Assembly (NCBI GenBank): GCA_030148745.1
Contig: JASBSV010000125.1
Location: 1 to 32,418, forward strand
Reading direction: 5' to 3'
DNA from: Paracoccaceae bacterium
GTDB taxonomy: Bacteria > Pseudomonadota > Alphaproteobacteria > Rhodobacterales > Rhodobacteraceae
Length of the DNA: 32,418 bases
Shown here: piece by piece, positions 16,569-25,177 of the stretch
How positions within the stretch are numbered: the stretch's first letter is position 1
How the letters are laid out: each line of letters begins with the position of its first letter
The notes under the pieces: model-generated
What the model was told of the DNA's origin: nothing
Database searches by the model: none
What the model saw: only the letters and a program-made list of their open reading frames with translations
Program-made: the position numbers and the translations under genes

Positions 16569-17200
16569 CAGATGTTCCCCCCTGTAGCGACATCAAGTGC
16601 GGCGGTTTTCTCGGCGCCATCGACGACCAGCCATGCTTTCATCTGTGCATGTCCGACGCCGCAGTAGTTCACGCATTGGATCAGGTATTTCCCCGGTTTG
16701 TCGGGCGCCTTGATCCAAAGCTCGCGCTTGTTATCGGGATCAATCTCGGCGGTGATCTGCGCTACCGGGATGTTAAAGCCGTGGATCACATCGTTGCTGA
16801 TCACCTTGAACAGAACTTTTTCCCCCGGATTGACGACAACGGCATTCCGGCTGATCTCGTTCTTGTCGTTGATAAAGCCATAGCCCCACTGAAACGCCAC
16901 GACGGTCACGACCCGGTCAAAGGCCTGTTCGCCGGCGCCGGTGTAATTGCCCGACACTTTCTTTTCGGTTGCGTTCAGATTTTCCTGATAAACCGAATAG
17001 GTGTTAAAGCTTTCGCGGTCCGCGTAATAGACCAGCCCCAGCATGACCGCGATAAAAGCGAATTCAAACGTGTAACTTGGCTTCCAGCGCCGCTTCATGA
17101 ACATCGCGGCCAGCAGCATAACCAGCCCCAAGACCGTGAAGGACGCGGTGATCGCCATCAGCGCCGCTTGCGGGCCCCAGATCCCTAGTGCATTTTCCAT
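16568..17200 (-). CDS. Haem-copper oxidase subunit II with CuA site
   Basis: A 210-residue protein with two N-terminal membrane helices (about 11-34 and 44-60) and a periplasmic cupredoxin domain. CuA ligands are H140 (DVIHGFN), C176, C180, H184 and M187 in CVNYCGVGHAQM. This resembles the ba3 form CNQYCGLGHQNM more than the A-type CSELCG form, because N178 replaces the glutamate. It accepts electrons from a soluble or anchored donor and passes them to subunit I. First gene of a three-gene operon with subunit I and the cupredoxin. AGGGAGAAG lies about 9 bases before the ATG. Confidence 0.87.
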   Translation of the reverse strand: MENALGIWGPQAALMAITASFTVLGLVMLLAAMFMKRRWKPSYTFEFAFIAVMLGLVYYADRESFNTYSVYQENLNATEKKVSGNYTGAGEQAFDRVVTVVAFQWGYGFINDKNEISRNAVVVNPGEKVLFKVISNDVIHGFNIPVAQITAEIDPDNKRELWIKAPDKPGKYLIQCVNYCGVGHAQMKAWLVVDGAEKTAALDVATGGNI

Positions 17201-17549
17201 TTTGAAGGCTTCTCCCTTAGCAAATGGTGTTCGTTTGCGCGTTGTAGCCGCGCTTCAAATTGCCACTCGTAATGGTTGAGATTCCGGCTCTTGCACAAAA
17301 CTTCCAAAGTCGGGATCACAGGAGTTTGGATACTCTATAATTATTTCATTTGCAACGATATTTGCTGCCCAAAACCTTCCAGCGCTGGACCCTGCACGCC
17401 AAAGAAGGGCGCAGAAATATATCAATCAAAGATTTGTTTTTATATGATTTTTTGCCTTCTCCGACCCCGGAATCAGGTCAGGATTTCGGCAGTCCGGGCA
17501 TCGTTCCAAGGCTACAAAACCGACGCCAAAACCGCCACCATTTTACCGG
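17201..17549. other. AT-richer intergenic region, oxidase promoter side
   Basis: About 350 bp between the oxidase operon start and the end of the homogentisate operon. It is clearly more AT-rich than the surroundings, especially 17330-17460, with T-runs at 17436-17441 and 17449-17455. One open frame crosses it but lacks any recognisable domain or ribosome site. It should hold the oxidase promoter, reading leftward. A partial FNR-like half site is visible near 17420-17435 but is too degenerate to call. Confidence 0.45.
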
Positions 17550-17735
17550 TCACCCCGCAGCGGCGCGCAAGGCCTGACGGATCACTTCGCGGTCGCCGAT
17601 ATGGTTACAAAGGATCAGGATAAGGCGGGCATTGAAGGCCTCACTCTGCTCTTTGCTCAGCCCCTGATGGGCCTGCAACAGCTCATCATAAAATCCGTCG
17701 CCATCGGGGATGTTGGGGGCAAGATTAAGCGGCAT
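17550..17735 (-). CDS. DUF2783 small protein, candidate hydroxylase coupling protein (MhaB-like)
   Basis: A 61-residue protein (MPLNLAPNIPDGDGFYDELLQAHQGLSKEQ...) with the DUF2783 pattern, starting 2 bp after the stop of the FAD hydroxylase. In Pseudomonas putida U, 3-hydroxyphenylacetate 6-hydroxylase needs a flavoprotein (MhaA) and a coupling protein of about 6 kDa (MhaB). Size, position behind a MhaA-sized flavoprotein and the homogentisate operon all fit that arrangement. The link to MhaB is inferred from context, not from an alignment. Confidence 0.78.
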   Translation of the reverse strand: MPLNLAPNIPDGDGFYDELLQAHQGLSKEQSEAFNARLILILCNHIGDREVIRQALRAAAG

Positions 17736-17737
17736 GT

Positions 17738-19360
17738 TCAGTCCTTTCCGACCGCGCGCCGGATCGCGGCGCGCATTGCGGTCTCGTCAAATTCCGGCCA
17801 CCGGGCCGCGATATGCTGATCGGGGCGGATCAGGTAAACCCCGCTGGCGGCGGCGCCAAGATAACGATCCGCAAGCGCGCCCGAGGCATCCTCGGGCGCA
17901 CTCAGGGCCAGACGGCTGGCGCTGACACCCGCTTCGGTCACCTGCGCGGGCGCATCGGCATCAATCGTGAGGATGACAAAGCCCGCAGGAAGACGGTTCA
18001 GCAAATACCCCTGCCCTGTGGGCGCATCGGGGCAAGGCGCGCCAACACGGCTCTGGCGCGGCCCCTGGTTCAGCAGATCGGGACCGTTGAGCGGCATACC
18101 CTCATAGACACAGGGAACCGAAAGGCGGCCGGAATTGACCAGCGGGCGCGCAAACTCGTGGCTTTGCGCCAGTTTCAGAACCGCGTTGCGAAAGATCTTG
18201 CTGATCTCGGATTTGGGCGTCAGAAAATCGGTGGAGCGGGTCGAGTTGAGGATATTTTCCTCTGCCCCATAGACGCGTTCGTCGGAATAGCTGTCCATCA
18301 GGCTTTCGGGGGCAAGCCCGTCGATCACCATGCTCAGCTTCCAGCCAAGGTTGTCGATGTCCTGAATGCCCGAGTTGGCACCGCGCGCGCCAAAGGGCGA
18401 CACCTGATGCGCGCTGTCGCCGGCAAAAAGAACCCTTCCATGGCGGAATTTCTCCATCCGGCAGCACTGAAACGTATAGATCGAGGTCCATACCAGATCA
18501 TATTGCGCCCCCTCGCCCAGCATCGCATCGACCCGGGCGCGGATCTTTGCCGGATCCAGCTCGACCTTTCGGTCGATGTCCCATCCCAGCTGAAAGTCGA
18601 TCCGCCAGATGTCATCGGGCTGTTTGTGCAGCAGCGCCGACTGACCGCTGTCCTTGAAGGGCGGCTCGAACCAGAACCAGCGTTCGGTCGGGAAATCGGC
18701 GGTCATCCTGACATCGGCGATCAGGAAATTGTCTTCAAACACCCGCCCGTCAAAGCCAAGACCCATCATATCGCGCACCGGCGAGCGTGCGCCGTCACAG
18801 GCAATCAGCCAGTCCGCCTCGATCTGATAGGCGCCATCCGGGGTTTCAACGTCAAGCTCCACGAAATCGCTACGCTCGCGCAGGCCGGTCACCTGATTAC
18901 AGCCGCGAATTTCGATCGGCGCCCCGCGCGATTGTGCGCGGCGAACCTCATCTATAAGGAATTTCTCAAAATAGGGTTGCTGAAGGTTTATAAACGCCGG
19001 ATATTTATGGCCTTTTTCGGGTTGCAGGTTGAACTCGAACACCCGCTCCGCACCATGGAAAACCTTTCCCACGCTCCACTGAACGCCCTTTTCCAGCAGC
19101 GCATCACCACAGCCAAGGCGGTCAGCAATCTCCAGCGTTCGCTTGGAAAAGCATATCGCCCGGCTGCCCAGCCCGGGCCCATCATGATCGTCCAGCAACA
19201 GAACCGGAGTGCCCCGCAGCCCCAGATCCAGCGCCGCCGCCATTCCGACCGGGCCGCCGCCGACGATCACCACCCGATGGCGCCGGGGCTCCATGTCCTG
19301 CTCCGCAACTTTGCGGTAGGGATAAAGCCGGAAAGCGACCTCATAACGCCCGCCAACCAT
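17738..19360 (-). CDS. FAD-dependent aromatic hydroxylase (MhpA/MhaA-like), probable 3-hydroxyphenylacetate 6-hydroxylase
   Basis: A 540-residue class A flavoprotein monooxygenase. The Rossmann motif GGGPVG is at 34-39, the DG motif is in DWLIACDGARSPVRD, and the GD motif is in GRVLFAGDSAHQVSPFGARGANSGIQD. I set the start at ATG 19360, preceded by AGGGGAGGT about 7 bases away, rather than an upstream ATG at 19501 inside the previous gene. Family members hydroxylate phenolic rings with NAD(P)H and O2. In a homogentisate operon the natural product is homogentisate itself, so 3-hydroxyphenylacetate is the best substrate guess. 3-(3-hydroxyphenyl)propionate is the main alternative, but no meta-cleavage genes are present. 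Confidence 0.82.
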   Translation of the reverse strand: MVGGRYEVAFRLYPYRKVAEQDMEPRRHRVVIVGGGPVGMAAALDLGLRGTPVLLLDDHDGPGLGSRAICFSKRTLEIADRLGCGDALLEKGVQWSVGKVFHGAERVFEFNLQPEKGHKYPAFINLQQPYFEKFLIDEVRRAQSRGAPIEIRGCNQVTGLRERSDFVELDVETPDGAYQIEADWLIACDGARSPVRDMMGLGFDGRVFEDNFLIADVRMTADFPTERWFWFEPPFKDSGQSALLHKQPDDIWRIDFQLGWDIDRKVELDPAKIRARVDAMLGEGAQYDLVWTSIYTFQCCRMEKFRHGRVLFAGDSAHQVSPFGARGANSGIQDIDNLGWKLSMVIDGLAPESLMDSYSDERVYGAEENILNSTRSTDFLTPKSEISKIFRNAVLKLAQSHEFARPLVNSGRLSVPCVYEGMPLNGPDLLNQGPRQSRVGAPCPDAPTGQGYLLNRLPAGFVILTIDADAPAQVTEAGVSASRLALSAPEDASGALADRYLGAAASGVYLIRPDQHIAARWPEFDETAMRAAIRRAVGKD

Positions 19361-19382
19361 CGCCACTACCTCCCCTTGTTTG

Positions 19383-20333
19383 TCAGCCCTGAAGCGCCGC
19401 CCACATCTCCTTGTCGCGCTGGGCGGTCCAGATCCGCGGCGTGTCGATGTCCTGCGCTTCGTCATAGGCACGGGCGACGTTGAAGGGCAGGCAATGCTCA
19501 TAGATTGCGTAATCGGCGAATTTGGGGTCGCATTCCGCGCGCACCGCCTCCCAGGCCTCTTTCAGCGTGCCGCCTTTCAGGGCCACGCCGGCGACTGGCC
19601 GATAGGTGGAGGTCACGAAATCTCTGGTGGATTCAAGCGCGGCGTTGACCATGTCACGGCCCAGCAGCGCGTCACCCCGCCCCGGCGCGATGGCATCTAG
19701 ATTGAACCTCCCGATCCGCTCCAGCGTTCCGGGCCAGTCGTGAAAATGCCCGTCACCGCAGTAACAGGCCGAACGATATTCGACGATATCGCCGGTGAAC
19801 ATCACGTTCTGGTCGGGCACATAGATCACCGTGTCGCCAGCGGTATGTGCGCGCCCCAGATGCATCAGATCAACCCGGCGCTTGCCCAGATAGACGGTCA
19901 TCCGGTCGTTGAAGGTGGTCGTCGGCCAGGTCAGGCCGGGAATTTCCTCGTGCCCCTGAAAAAGACGGGGGAAGCGGTCGAACTCACTGTCCCAATCCTC
20001 TTGCCCACGCTCGGCGACCATGGCGCGGGCTTTCTCGCCCATGATGATCTGCGGCGCACCATAGGCCGAGGCGCCAAGCACCCGAACGGCATGATAATGG
20101 GTCAGCGCCAGATGGGTGATCGGCTTGTCGGTGACCTCGCGCACCTTCTCGATCACCTTGCGGGCAAGGCGCGGCGTCGCCTGCGCCTCGACGATCATAA
20201 CGCTGTCATCGCCGATAATCACACCGGAATTCGGATCCCCCTCGGCGGTAAAGGCCCAGAGCCCTTCGCCGACCTCCTCAAAGGTGATCTTTTTCTCTGA
20301 CATATCGCTTTGCGAGGCGAATGCTTTGGTCAT
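19383..20333 (-). CDS. MBL-fold protein with degenerate metal motif
   Basis: A 316-residue metallo-beta-lactamase-fold protein. The usual HxHxDH is read as H79-Y-H81-A-V83-R84, so the Asp and the last His are replaced by Val and Arg. The later ligands remain: the His of GRAHTAGD and the Asp of MFTGDIVEY. A single-metal site or an altered activity is therefore likely. Start ATG 20333 overlaps the fumarylacetoacetase stop as ATGA, with GGGGAG 7 bases upstream. Its place in the operon suggests a hydrolytic step tied to homogentisate breakdown, or clean-up of a side product such as a lactone. Reaction unknown. Confidence 0.8.
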   Translation of the reverse strand: MTKAFASQSDMSEKKITFEEVGEGLWAFTAEGDPNSGVIIGDDSVMIVEAQATPRLARKVIEKVREVTDKPITHLALTHYHAVRVLGASAYGAPQIIMGEKARAMVAERGQEDWDSEFDRFPRLFQGHEEIPGLTWPTTTFNDRMTVYLGKRRVDLMHLGRAHTAGDTVIYVPDQNVMFTGDIVEYRSACYCGDGHFHDWPGTLERIGRFNLDAIAPGRGDALLGRDMVNAALESTRDFVTSTYRPVAGVALKGGTLKEAWEAVRAECDPKFADYAIYEHCLPFNVARAYDEAQDIDTPRIWTAQRDKEMWAALQG

Positions 20334-21607
20334 GGGTGGTCTCCCCGCTGATCGAAATTCCGGGCCGGACGGATGGTGCCGCTGCACGCGCCGAACCCGA
20401 TGGTATAGCCGCGTCCCTGCGCCGCCCCCGACAGGGTAACGGTATCGCCATCTTCAAGGAAACTGCGGCTCTCGCCGGTTTCAAGGGTCAGCGGCTCTTT
20501 TCCGCCCCAGCTGATTTCAAGCATACTGCCCCGGTTTTCCCTTTCGGGGCCCGAAACGGTGCCCGACCCCAGAAGGTCCCCCACATTCATCGCACAGCCG
20601 CTTGAGGCATGATGGGCAAGTTGCTGGGCAGCCGAATAATACATCTCGCGATAGTTTGTGCGGCAAATGGTGGTGGCGCGCGGCGCGCCTTTGGGTTGGA
20701 TCGCAACGCTGAGGTCGATGTCAAACAACGTCGGCCCCGGCTCGGCCAGATAGGGTAACAATGGCACCTCGCGCGTCGGCGTCGGGGTGCGGAACGGCGC
20801 CAGCGCAGCCGCGCTGACAATCCACGGGCTGATCGTGGTGGCAAAGGCCTTGGCCTGAAACGGGCCCAGCGGCTGATACTCCCAGGCCTGAATGTCGCGC
20901 GCCGACCAGTCGTTCAGCAGAACATAGCCAAAGATCATCGCATCGGCATCAGCGACGCTTAACATCTGGCCCATTTCGGTATTGCCGCCGACAATCGCGC
21001 CCACTTCAAGCTCGAAATCCAGCCGGGCGCATGGCCCGAAAACTGGCCGGTCCGCACCGGGCGGCTTTATCTGGCCATTGGGACGGATGACATCGGTTCC
21101 GCTGACCACCACCGTGCTTGCCCGCCCGTTATAGCCGATCGGAATATGAAGCCAGTTCGGCGGCAGAGCGTTTTCCGCGCCCCGAAACATCGTGCCGACA
21201 TTGGTGGCGTGATGGCGGCCCGCATAAAAATCGGTGAACTCAGACACCGCGATCGGCATATGCAGTTCAGCCTCGGCCATTGGCACCAGACAGGGTGCAA
21301 GCTCGGCCTGCTCCGGCGCCCCTTCGGCAAGGATCTGCAACAGGCGCGCGCGCAGAGCGGTCCAGCCCTTCGGACCCAGCTCCATCACATCATTCCAATA
21401 CGGCATATCAAACAGATCGGGCGCGCCCAGATCTATCAGGCCCCGCGCCTGAACTGCGGCCATATCAAGGATCATATCGCCAATGGCCACACCGCAGCGC
21501 GGCTCCTGATCGCCGGTCGAAAAAACCCCGTAGGGTAGGTTGTTGAGCGGGAAAGGGCAGCCCGCGCCGTTGGCCGATGACACCCAGCTTCGTTTCAGCC
21601 CGCTCAC
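20330..21607 (-). CDS. fahA: Fumarylacetoacetase
   Basis: A 425-residue enzyme that splits fumarylacetoacetate into fumarate and acetoacetate, the last step of the homogentisate pathway. With the GTG start at 21607, the active-site residues fall at the same numbers as in mouse FAH: D126 and H133 in DFYAGRHH, E199 and E201 in DFELEVGA, and D233 in LLNDWSARDIQ. That agreement, a GGAG 8 bases upstream and the GTGA overlap with the preceding stop all support GTG over the earlier in-frame ATG at 21655. Confidence 0.93.
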   Translation of the reverse strand: MSGLKRSWVSSANGAGCPFPLNNLPYGVFSTGDQEPRCGVAIGDMILDMAAVQARGLIDLGAPDLFDMPYWNDVMELGPKGWTALRARLLQILAEGAPEQAELAPCLVPMAEAELHMPIAVSEFTDFYAGRHHATNVGTMFRGAENALPPNWLHIPIGYNGRASTVVVSGTDVIRPNGQIKPPGADRPVFGPCARLDFELEVGAIVGGNTEMGQMLSVADADAMIFGYVLLNDWSARDIQAWEYQPLGPFQAKAFATTISPWIVSAAALAPFRTPTPTREVPLLPYLAEPGPTLFDIDLSVAIQPKGAPRATTICRTNYREMYYSAAQQLAHHASSGCAMNVGDLLGSGTVSGPERENRGSMLEISWGGKEPLTLETGESRSFLEDGDTVTLSGAAQGRGYTIGFGACSGTIRPARNFDQRGDHP

Positions 21608-22458
21608 AGCATGATCTCCATCCCGTCGCGGCCCACGGTAACCGGACCGTCCCACACTGACGCACAGCGCCCCAGCCAGTGGGCATCGGTGATCTGAGGA
21701 TCATCGGCGGGGACCAGATGATTAAGAACCAAATGCCCTGCGCCCGCAGCCATGGCAATCCGCGCGGCATCATCTGCGGTGGTATGGGATGCCATCAGAT
21801 GAGAACGCAGTTTCTCGCCCATACCGGTTTTCTGCACGATCTTGTCGATCGCCTCGGGCAGCATCGCCTCATGAACCAGAACATCACAGCCCCGGGCAAA
21901 TTCGGCGAGCGGCGGGAAATAGGCAGTATCGGCTGAAAAAGTCACACTTCTGCTGCCGTCAAAGCGCAGCGCAAAGCAATTTTCGACAGGCGGATGCGGC
22001 ACGCGCAGGGCGCTGATCTTGATCGGCCCCCGGGCCACCACCCCTTCGGCATATGTTTTGACGGTGATCAGATCCTCAAGCGGTGGGCGCCCCTCGTCAT
22101 AAACCCGGATCGCATTGTCAAAGGACATCGAGTGCAGAAAATGCTCCCAATAGCCGTAAATCCCCTCGGGCCCATGAATTGTAACCGGGGTTTTCAGGCC
22201 CGTCGTCCAAGCCGTGTGCACAAGCGGGCCAAGCCCCAGCAGGTGATCGGAATGCAGATGGGTGACAAATATCTGCTCAAGCCGCCGCAGATCAAAGCCG
22301 GCATCGACCAAACCCCGGCTCACGCCGATGCCGCAATCGATAACGATGCTCTGGCCATCCATCTCAAGCAAACTGGCGGTCGGCATCGCGCCACCCGCGC
22401 GCACCGCAGGGCCGCCTTTCGTTCCCAAAAGCACCAGGCGGTCGGCCTTACTCGTCAC
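21604..22458 (-). CDS. MBL-fold metallo-hydrolase (RNase Z-like family)
   Basis: A 284-residue protein with an intact HLHSDH motif (H67, H69, D71, H72) and later ligands in [12 protein letters not shown] and NHLVPADDP. Overall it resembles the RNase Z/arylsulfatase-like MBL group. It is coupled at both ends by 4-bp overlaps, with hmgA upstream and fahA downstream. This slot is where maleylacetoacetate isomerase would be expected, yet the fold is unrelated to glutathione-dependent isomerases. Substrate unknown. Confidence 0.82.
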   Translation of the reverse strand: MTSKADRLVLLGTKGGPAVRAGGAMPTASLLEMDGQSIVIDCGIGVSRGLVDAGFDLRRLEQIFVTHLHSDHLLGLGPLVHTAWTTGLKTPVTIHGPEGIYGYWEHFLHSMSFDNAIRVYDEGRPPLEDLITVKTYAEGVVARGPIKISALRVPHPPVENCFALRFDGSRSVTFSADTAYFPPLAEFARGCDVLVHEAMLPEAIDKIVQKTGMGEKLRSHLMASHTTADDAARIAMAAGAGHLVLNHLVPADDPQITDAHWLGRCASVWDGPVTVGRDGMEIML

Positions 22459-23819
22459 GCCTTGATCCCCGGGGTGCCGTCAAACTTCTTTTCGATGTCT
22501 TTCCAGCAATCGATGTAATCGTCCTGAAGCGGCGCCTCTTTGGCGGCAAATCGGGTCAGATGCTGGGGAAAGCGGGTCTCGAACATGAACGACATGGTAT
22601 TGTCCAGCTTTTGCGGCTGCAACTCCGCGCTGCTGGCGCCCTCGAAGGCGGCCCTGTCCGGCCCGTGCGGCAGCATCATATTGTGAAGCGACATCCCGCC
22701 GGGCACAAATCCCTTGGGTTTGGCGTCATACTGACCATAGATATTGCCCATCAGCTCGGACATCACGTTCTTGTGGTACCACGGCGGTCGGAAGGTATCT
22801 TCGGCCACGGACCAGCGTTCGCGAAACAGCACAAAATCGATATTCGCCGTCCCTTCGACCCCTGAGGGCGCTGTTAGAACCGTAAAGATCGACGGATCGG
22901 GATGATCGAAAAGAACCGCACCCACGGGGCAATAGGTGGTCAGGTCATATTTCACCGGGCAGTAATTTCCGTGCCAGGCGACGACATCCAGAGGGCTGTG
23001 ATCGATCTGTGTGCGGTGAAACTGGCCGCACCATTTGACAGTAACGGTCGACGGTACCTCGCGGTCTTCAAAAGCCGCGACGGGCGTTTTGAAATCGCGC
23101 CGGTTGGCCATGCAGTTGGCCCCGATCGGACCCCGGCCCGGAAGGTCGAACTTCTGGCCATAATTCTCGCAGACAAAACCGCGCGCCGGCCCTTCAAGAA
23201 CCTCGACCCGATAAACCAGACCGCGCGGCAGAATGGCGATCTCTCTGGGCGCCAGATCGATCACCCCCAGTTCGGTGCAGAACCGAAGCCGGCCCTCTTG
23301 CGGCACGACCAGAAGCTCACTGTCGGCGGAATAGAAATAGGCGTCTTCCATGCTGGCGGTGACTAGATAGATATGCGCGGCCATGCCGGTCTGGGTGTTG
23401 ACATCGCCCGCCGTTGTCATCGTGCGCATTCCGGTCAGCCAGGTCAGCTCCTGCTGGCCGATAGGCACCGGATCCCAGCGATACTGGCCAAGAGAAATCA
23501 CATCCTCAAGCACATGCGGCGCCGAGCGCCAATAGGGCAAATCGATCTTCTCGAAACGATGCGTGTGTTTGACCGAGGGGCGAATGCGATAACACCATGT
23601 CCGCTCGTTGCGGTGGTTTGGCGCGGTAAAGGCCGTGCCCGAAAGCTGTTCGCCATAAAGCCCGTAGTTGCACCGCTGCGGGCTGTTCATTCCGCGCGGC
23701 AATGCCCCCGGAAGGGCCTCGGTCTCGAAATCATTGCCAAAGCCCGGCATATACCCATCGCCTGCACCCCCTGTCCGGGATGCCGCCCGCACTCCTTGCG
23801 GCGCCGTTTGTCCGTTCAT
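22455..23819 (-). CDS. hmgA: Homogentisate 1,2-dioxygenase
   Basis: A 454-residue dioxygenase that opens the homogentisate ring to give maleylacetoacetate. The Fe(II) ligands are visible as H349, E355 ([11 protein letters not shown]) and H385 (LPHGPD), with the same 6 and 36 residue spacing as human H335, E341 and H371. I prefer ATG 23819 (MNGQTAPQG), which has GGGAG 8 bases upstream. Earlier in-frame ATGs at 23840, 23834 and 23825 lack a well-spaced ribosome site. First gene of a six-gene operon. Confidence 0.93.
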   Translation of the reverse strand: MNGQTAPQGVRAASRTGGAGDGYMPGFGNDFETEALPGALPRGMNSPQRCNYGLYGEQLSGTAFTAPNHRNERTWCYRIRPSVKHTHRFEKIDLPYWRSAPHVLEDVISLGQYRWDPVPIGQQELTWLTGMRTMTTAGDVNTQTGMAAHIYLVTASMEDAYFYSADSELLVVPQEGRLRFCTELGVIDLAPREIAILPRGLVYRVEVLEGPARGFVCENYGQKFDLPGRGPIGANCMANRRDFKTPVAAFEDREVPSTVTVKWCGQFHRTQIDHSPLDVVAWHGNYCPVKYDLTTYCPVGAVLFDHPDPSIFTVLTAPSGVEGTANIDFVLFRERWSVAEDTFRPPWYHKNVMSELMGNIYGQYDAKPKGFVPGGMSLHNMMLPHGPDRAAFEGASSAELQPQKLDNTMSFMFETRFPQHLTRFAAKEAPLQDDYIDCWKDIEKKFDGTPGIKA

Positions 23820-23868
23820 ATCCATGTCTCCCATTGCCATCCAACCAATTGGGCAAACCGATCATATC

Positions 23869-23882
23869 GTTGCATTTGCAAC
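23869..23882. promoter_or_regulatory. Palindrome before hmgA, candidate operator
   Basis: GTTGCA (23869-23874), TT, TGCAAC (23877-23882): a perfect 6+6 palindrome some 50 bp upstream of the chosen hmgA start, in the gap that separates hmgA from the divergent reductase gene. The size suits a MarR- or IclR-type regulator of tyrosine/homogentisate breakdown. No such regulator gene lies nearby. Confidence 0.5.
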
Positions 23883-24115
23883 AACGTCAACGCATGGGCA
23901 TGGACCGGCACCGAAAAAATGATCCCGCGCCAGCGATCTGGCGATGGCGATACCGCGCCTCAACGGCGACCGCATACCTGACGCGGCGAAAGGCAGCCGA
24001 TGGCGCCAAAAGCCTTTGCAGCGCCGCGCGAACTGCCCTTTAACAGCGCCAGAGGGCCGAAACGCGGAACGCCGAACCGGCACACATCCGTCGCAGCCGA
24101 CAAGGAACATCCGCC

Positions 24116-25150
24116 ATGAGCCAGCCATCCAACCGCCGCTACGTCCTCGCCCAGCGCCCGAAGGGCGAGCCTGATGACAACACCCTGCGCCTGGAAACCA
24201 CTGACATTCCCGAACCGGCAGAAGGTCAGATGCTGCTGCGGAACAAATATCTCTCGCTCGACCCTTACATGCGCGGCCGGATGAGCGATGCGCCCTCATA
24301 TGCCCCGCCCGTGGGCATTGGTGAGGTGATGGTCGGAGGAACGGTCGCCCAGGTTGTCACCTCGCGGCTTGATCGCTTTGACGAGGGCGACTGGGTTCTC
24401 GCCTTTGGCGGCTGGCAGGATTATGCGCTTTCGGATGGCTCGGGTGTGGTCAATCTGGGAAAAAACCCACAGAATCCGACCTGGGCCCTGGGCGTTCTTG
24501 GGATGCCGGGACTGACCGCATGGGCCGGGCTGACCCAGATCGGGCAGCCGAAACAAGGCGAAACTCTGGTCGTCGCCTCTGCCAGCGGGCCGGTCGGCGC
24601 CACAGTAGGCCAGATCGGAAAACTTTTGGGACTGCGGGTTGTCGGCATCGCCGGCGGCCCCGAAAAATGCCGCCATGTCACCCAGACGCTGGGGTTTGAC
24701 GACTGTGTGGATTACAAGGCGGACGGCTTTGCCGAAAAGCTCGGCTCGGCGGTTCCCGGCGGGATCGACATCTATTTTGAAAACGTAGGCGGGGCAGTGT
24801 TTGACGCGGTGCTTCCGTATTTGAACCCGGCATCGCGCATTCCGCTTTGCGGGCTGATCTCGCAATATAATGCCACCTCTCTGCCTGAGGGGCCTGACAG
24901 GATGAGCTGGCTTATGGGTCAGATGCTGCGCCGCCGGATCACGATGCGCGGCTTTATCGTCTTTGACGATTTCGGGCATCTTTACCCGGAATTTTCCGCT
25001 CAGATGTCGCGCTGGGTCGCGGAGGGAAAGATCAAATACCGCGAAGAGATCATCAAGGGGCTGGAACAGGCGCCAGCCGCCTTTGTCGGGCTGCTGCGCG
25101 GCGAAGGATTTGGCAAACGCGTTATCCAACTGACGCCGGAAGACGAATAA
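24116..25150 (+). CDS. NADP-dependent oxidoreductase, zinc-free MDR family (CurA/leukotriene B4 12-hydroxydehydrogenase-like)
   Basis: A 344-residue medium-chain reductase. The N-terminus has the family pattern NKYLSLDPYMRGRM and the nucleotide site is ASGPVGATVGQIGKLLG. There are no structural or catalytic zinc cysteine clusters. These enzymes reduce the C=C bond of alpha,beta-unsaturated ketones or aldehydes with NADPH. AAGGA lies 10 bases before the ATG. It is divergent from hmgA and convergent with the histidine kinase. It might act on unsaturated products or toxic enals, but nothing in the context fixes the substrate. Confidence 0.85.
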   Translation: MSQPSNRRYVLAQRPKGEPDDNTLRLETTDIPEPAEGQMLLRNKYLSLDPYMRGRMSDAPSYAPPVGIGEVMVGGTVAQVVTSRLDRFDEGDWVLAFGGWQDYALSDGSGVVNLGKNPQNPTWALGVLGMPGLTAWAGLTQIGQPKQGETLVVASASGPVGATVGQIGKLLGLRVVGIAGGPEKCRHVTQTLGFDDCVDYKADGFAEKLGSAVPGGIDIYFENVGGAVFDAVLPYLNPASRIPLCGLISQYNATSLPEGPDRMSWLMGQMLRRRITMRGFIVFDDFGHLYPEFSAQMSRWVAEGKIKYREEIIKGLEQAPAAFVGLLRGEGFGKRVIQLTPEDE

Positions 25151-25172
25151 TCGCCCCGGCAGCGGCGGCGAT
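25150..25172. terminator. Candidate bidirectional hairpin between convergent genes
   Basis: ATCGCC (25150-25155) pairs with GGCGAT (25167-25172), and inside it CCG pairs with CGG across a GCAG loop with one bulged base. It fills most of the 27-bp gap between the reductase gene and the histidine kinase gene. No T-run is present on either side, so termination strength is uncertain. Confidence 0.4.
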
Positions 25173-25177
25173 CAGGC

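Noticed and set aside
17418..17436. FNR-type box (TTGAT-N4-ATCAA) in the oxidase promoter region
   Set aside because: On the minus strand only TTGAT and part of the second half match; AT-rich DNA gives such matches by chance.
17276..17623. A 115-codon plus-strand frame in the AT-rich gap
   Set aside because: Odd composition, no ribosome site, no known domain, and it runs antisense into the DUF2783 gene.
17813..19483. A 556-codon open frame on the plus strand, antisense to the FAD hydroxylase
   Set aside because: Long antisense frames are expected in GC-rich coding DNA. It has no recognisable domain, and the opposite strand holds a clear flavoprotein with all motifs.
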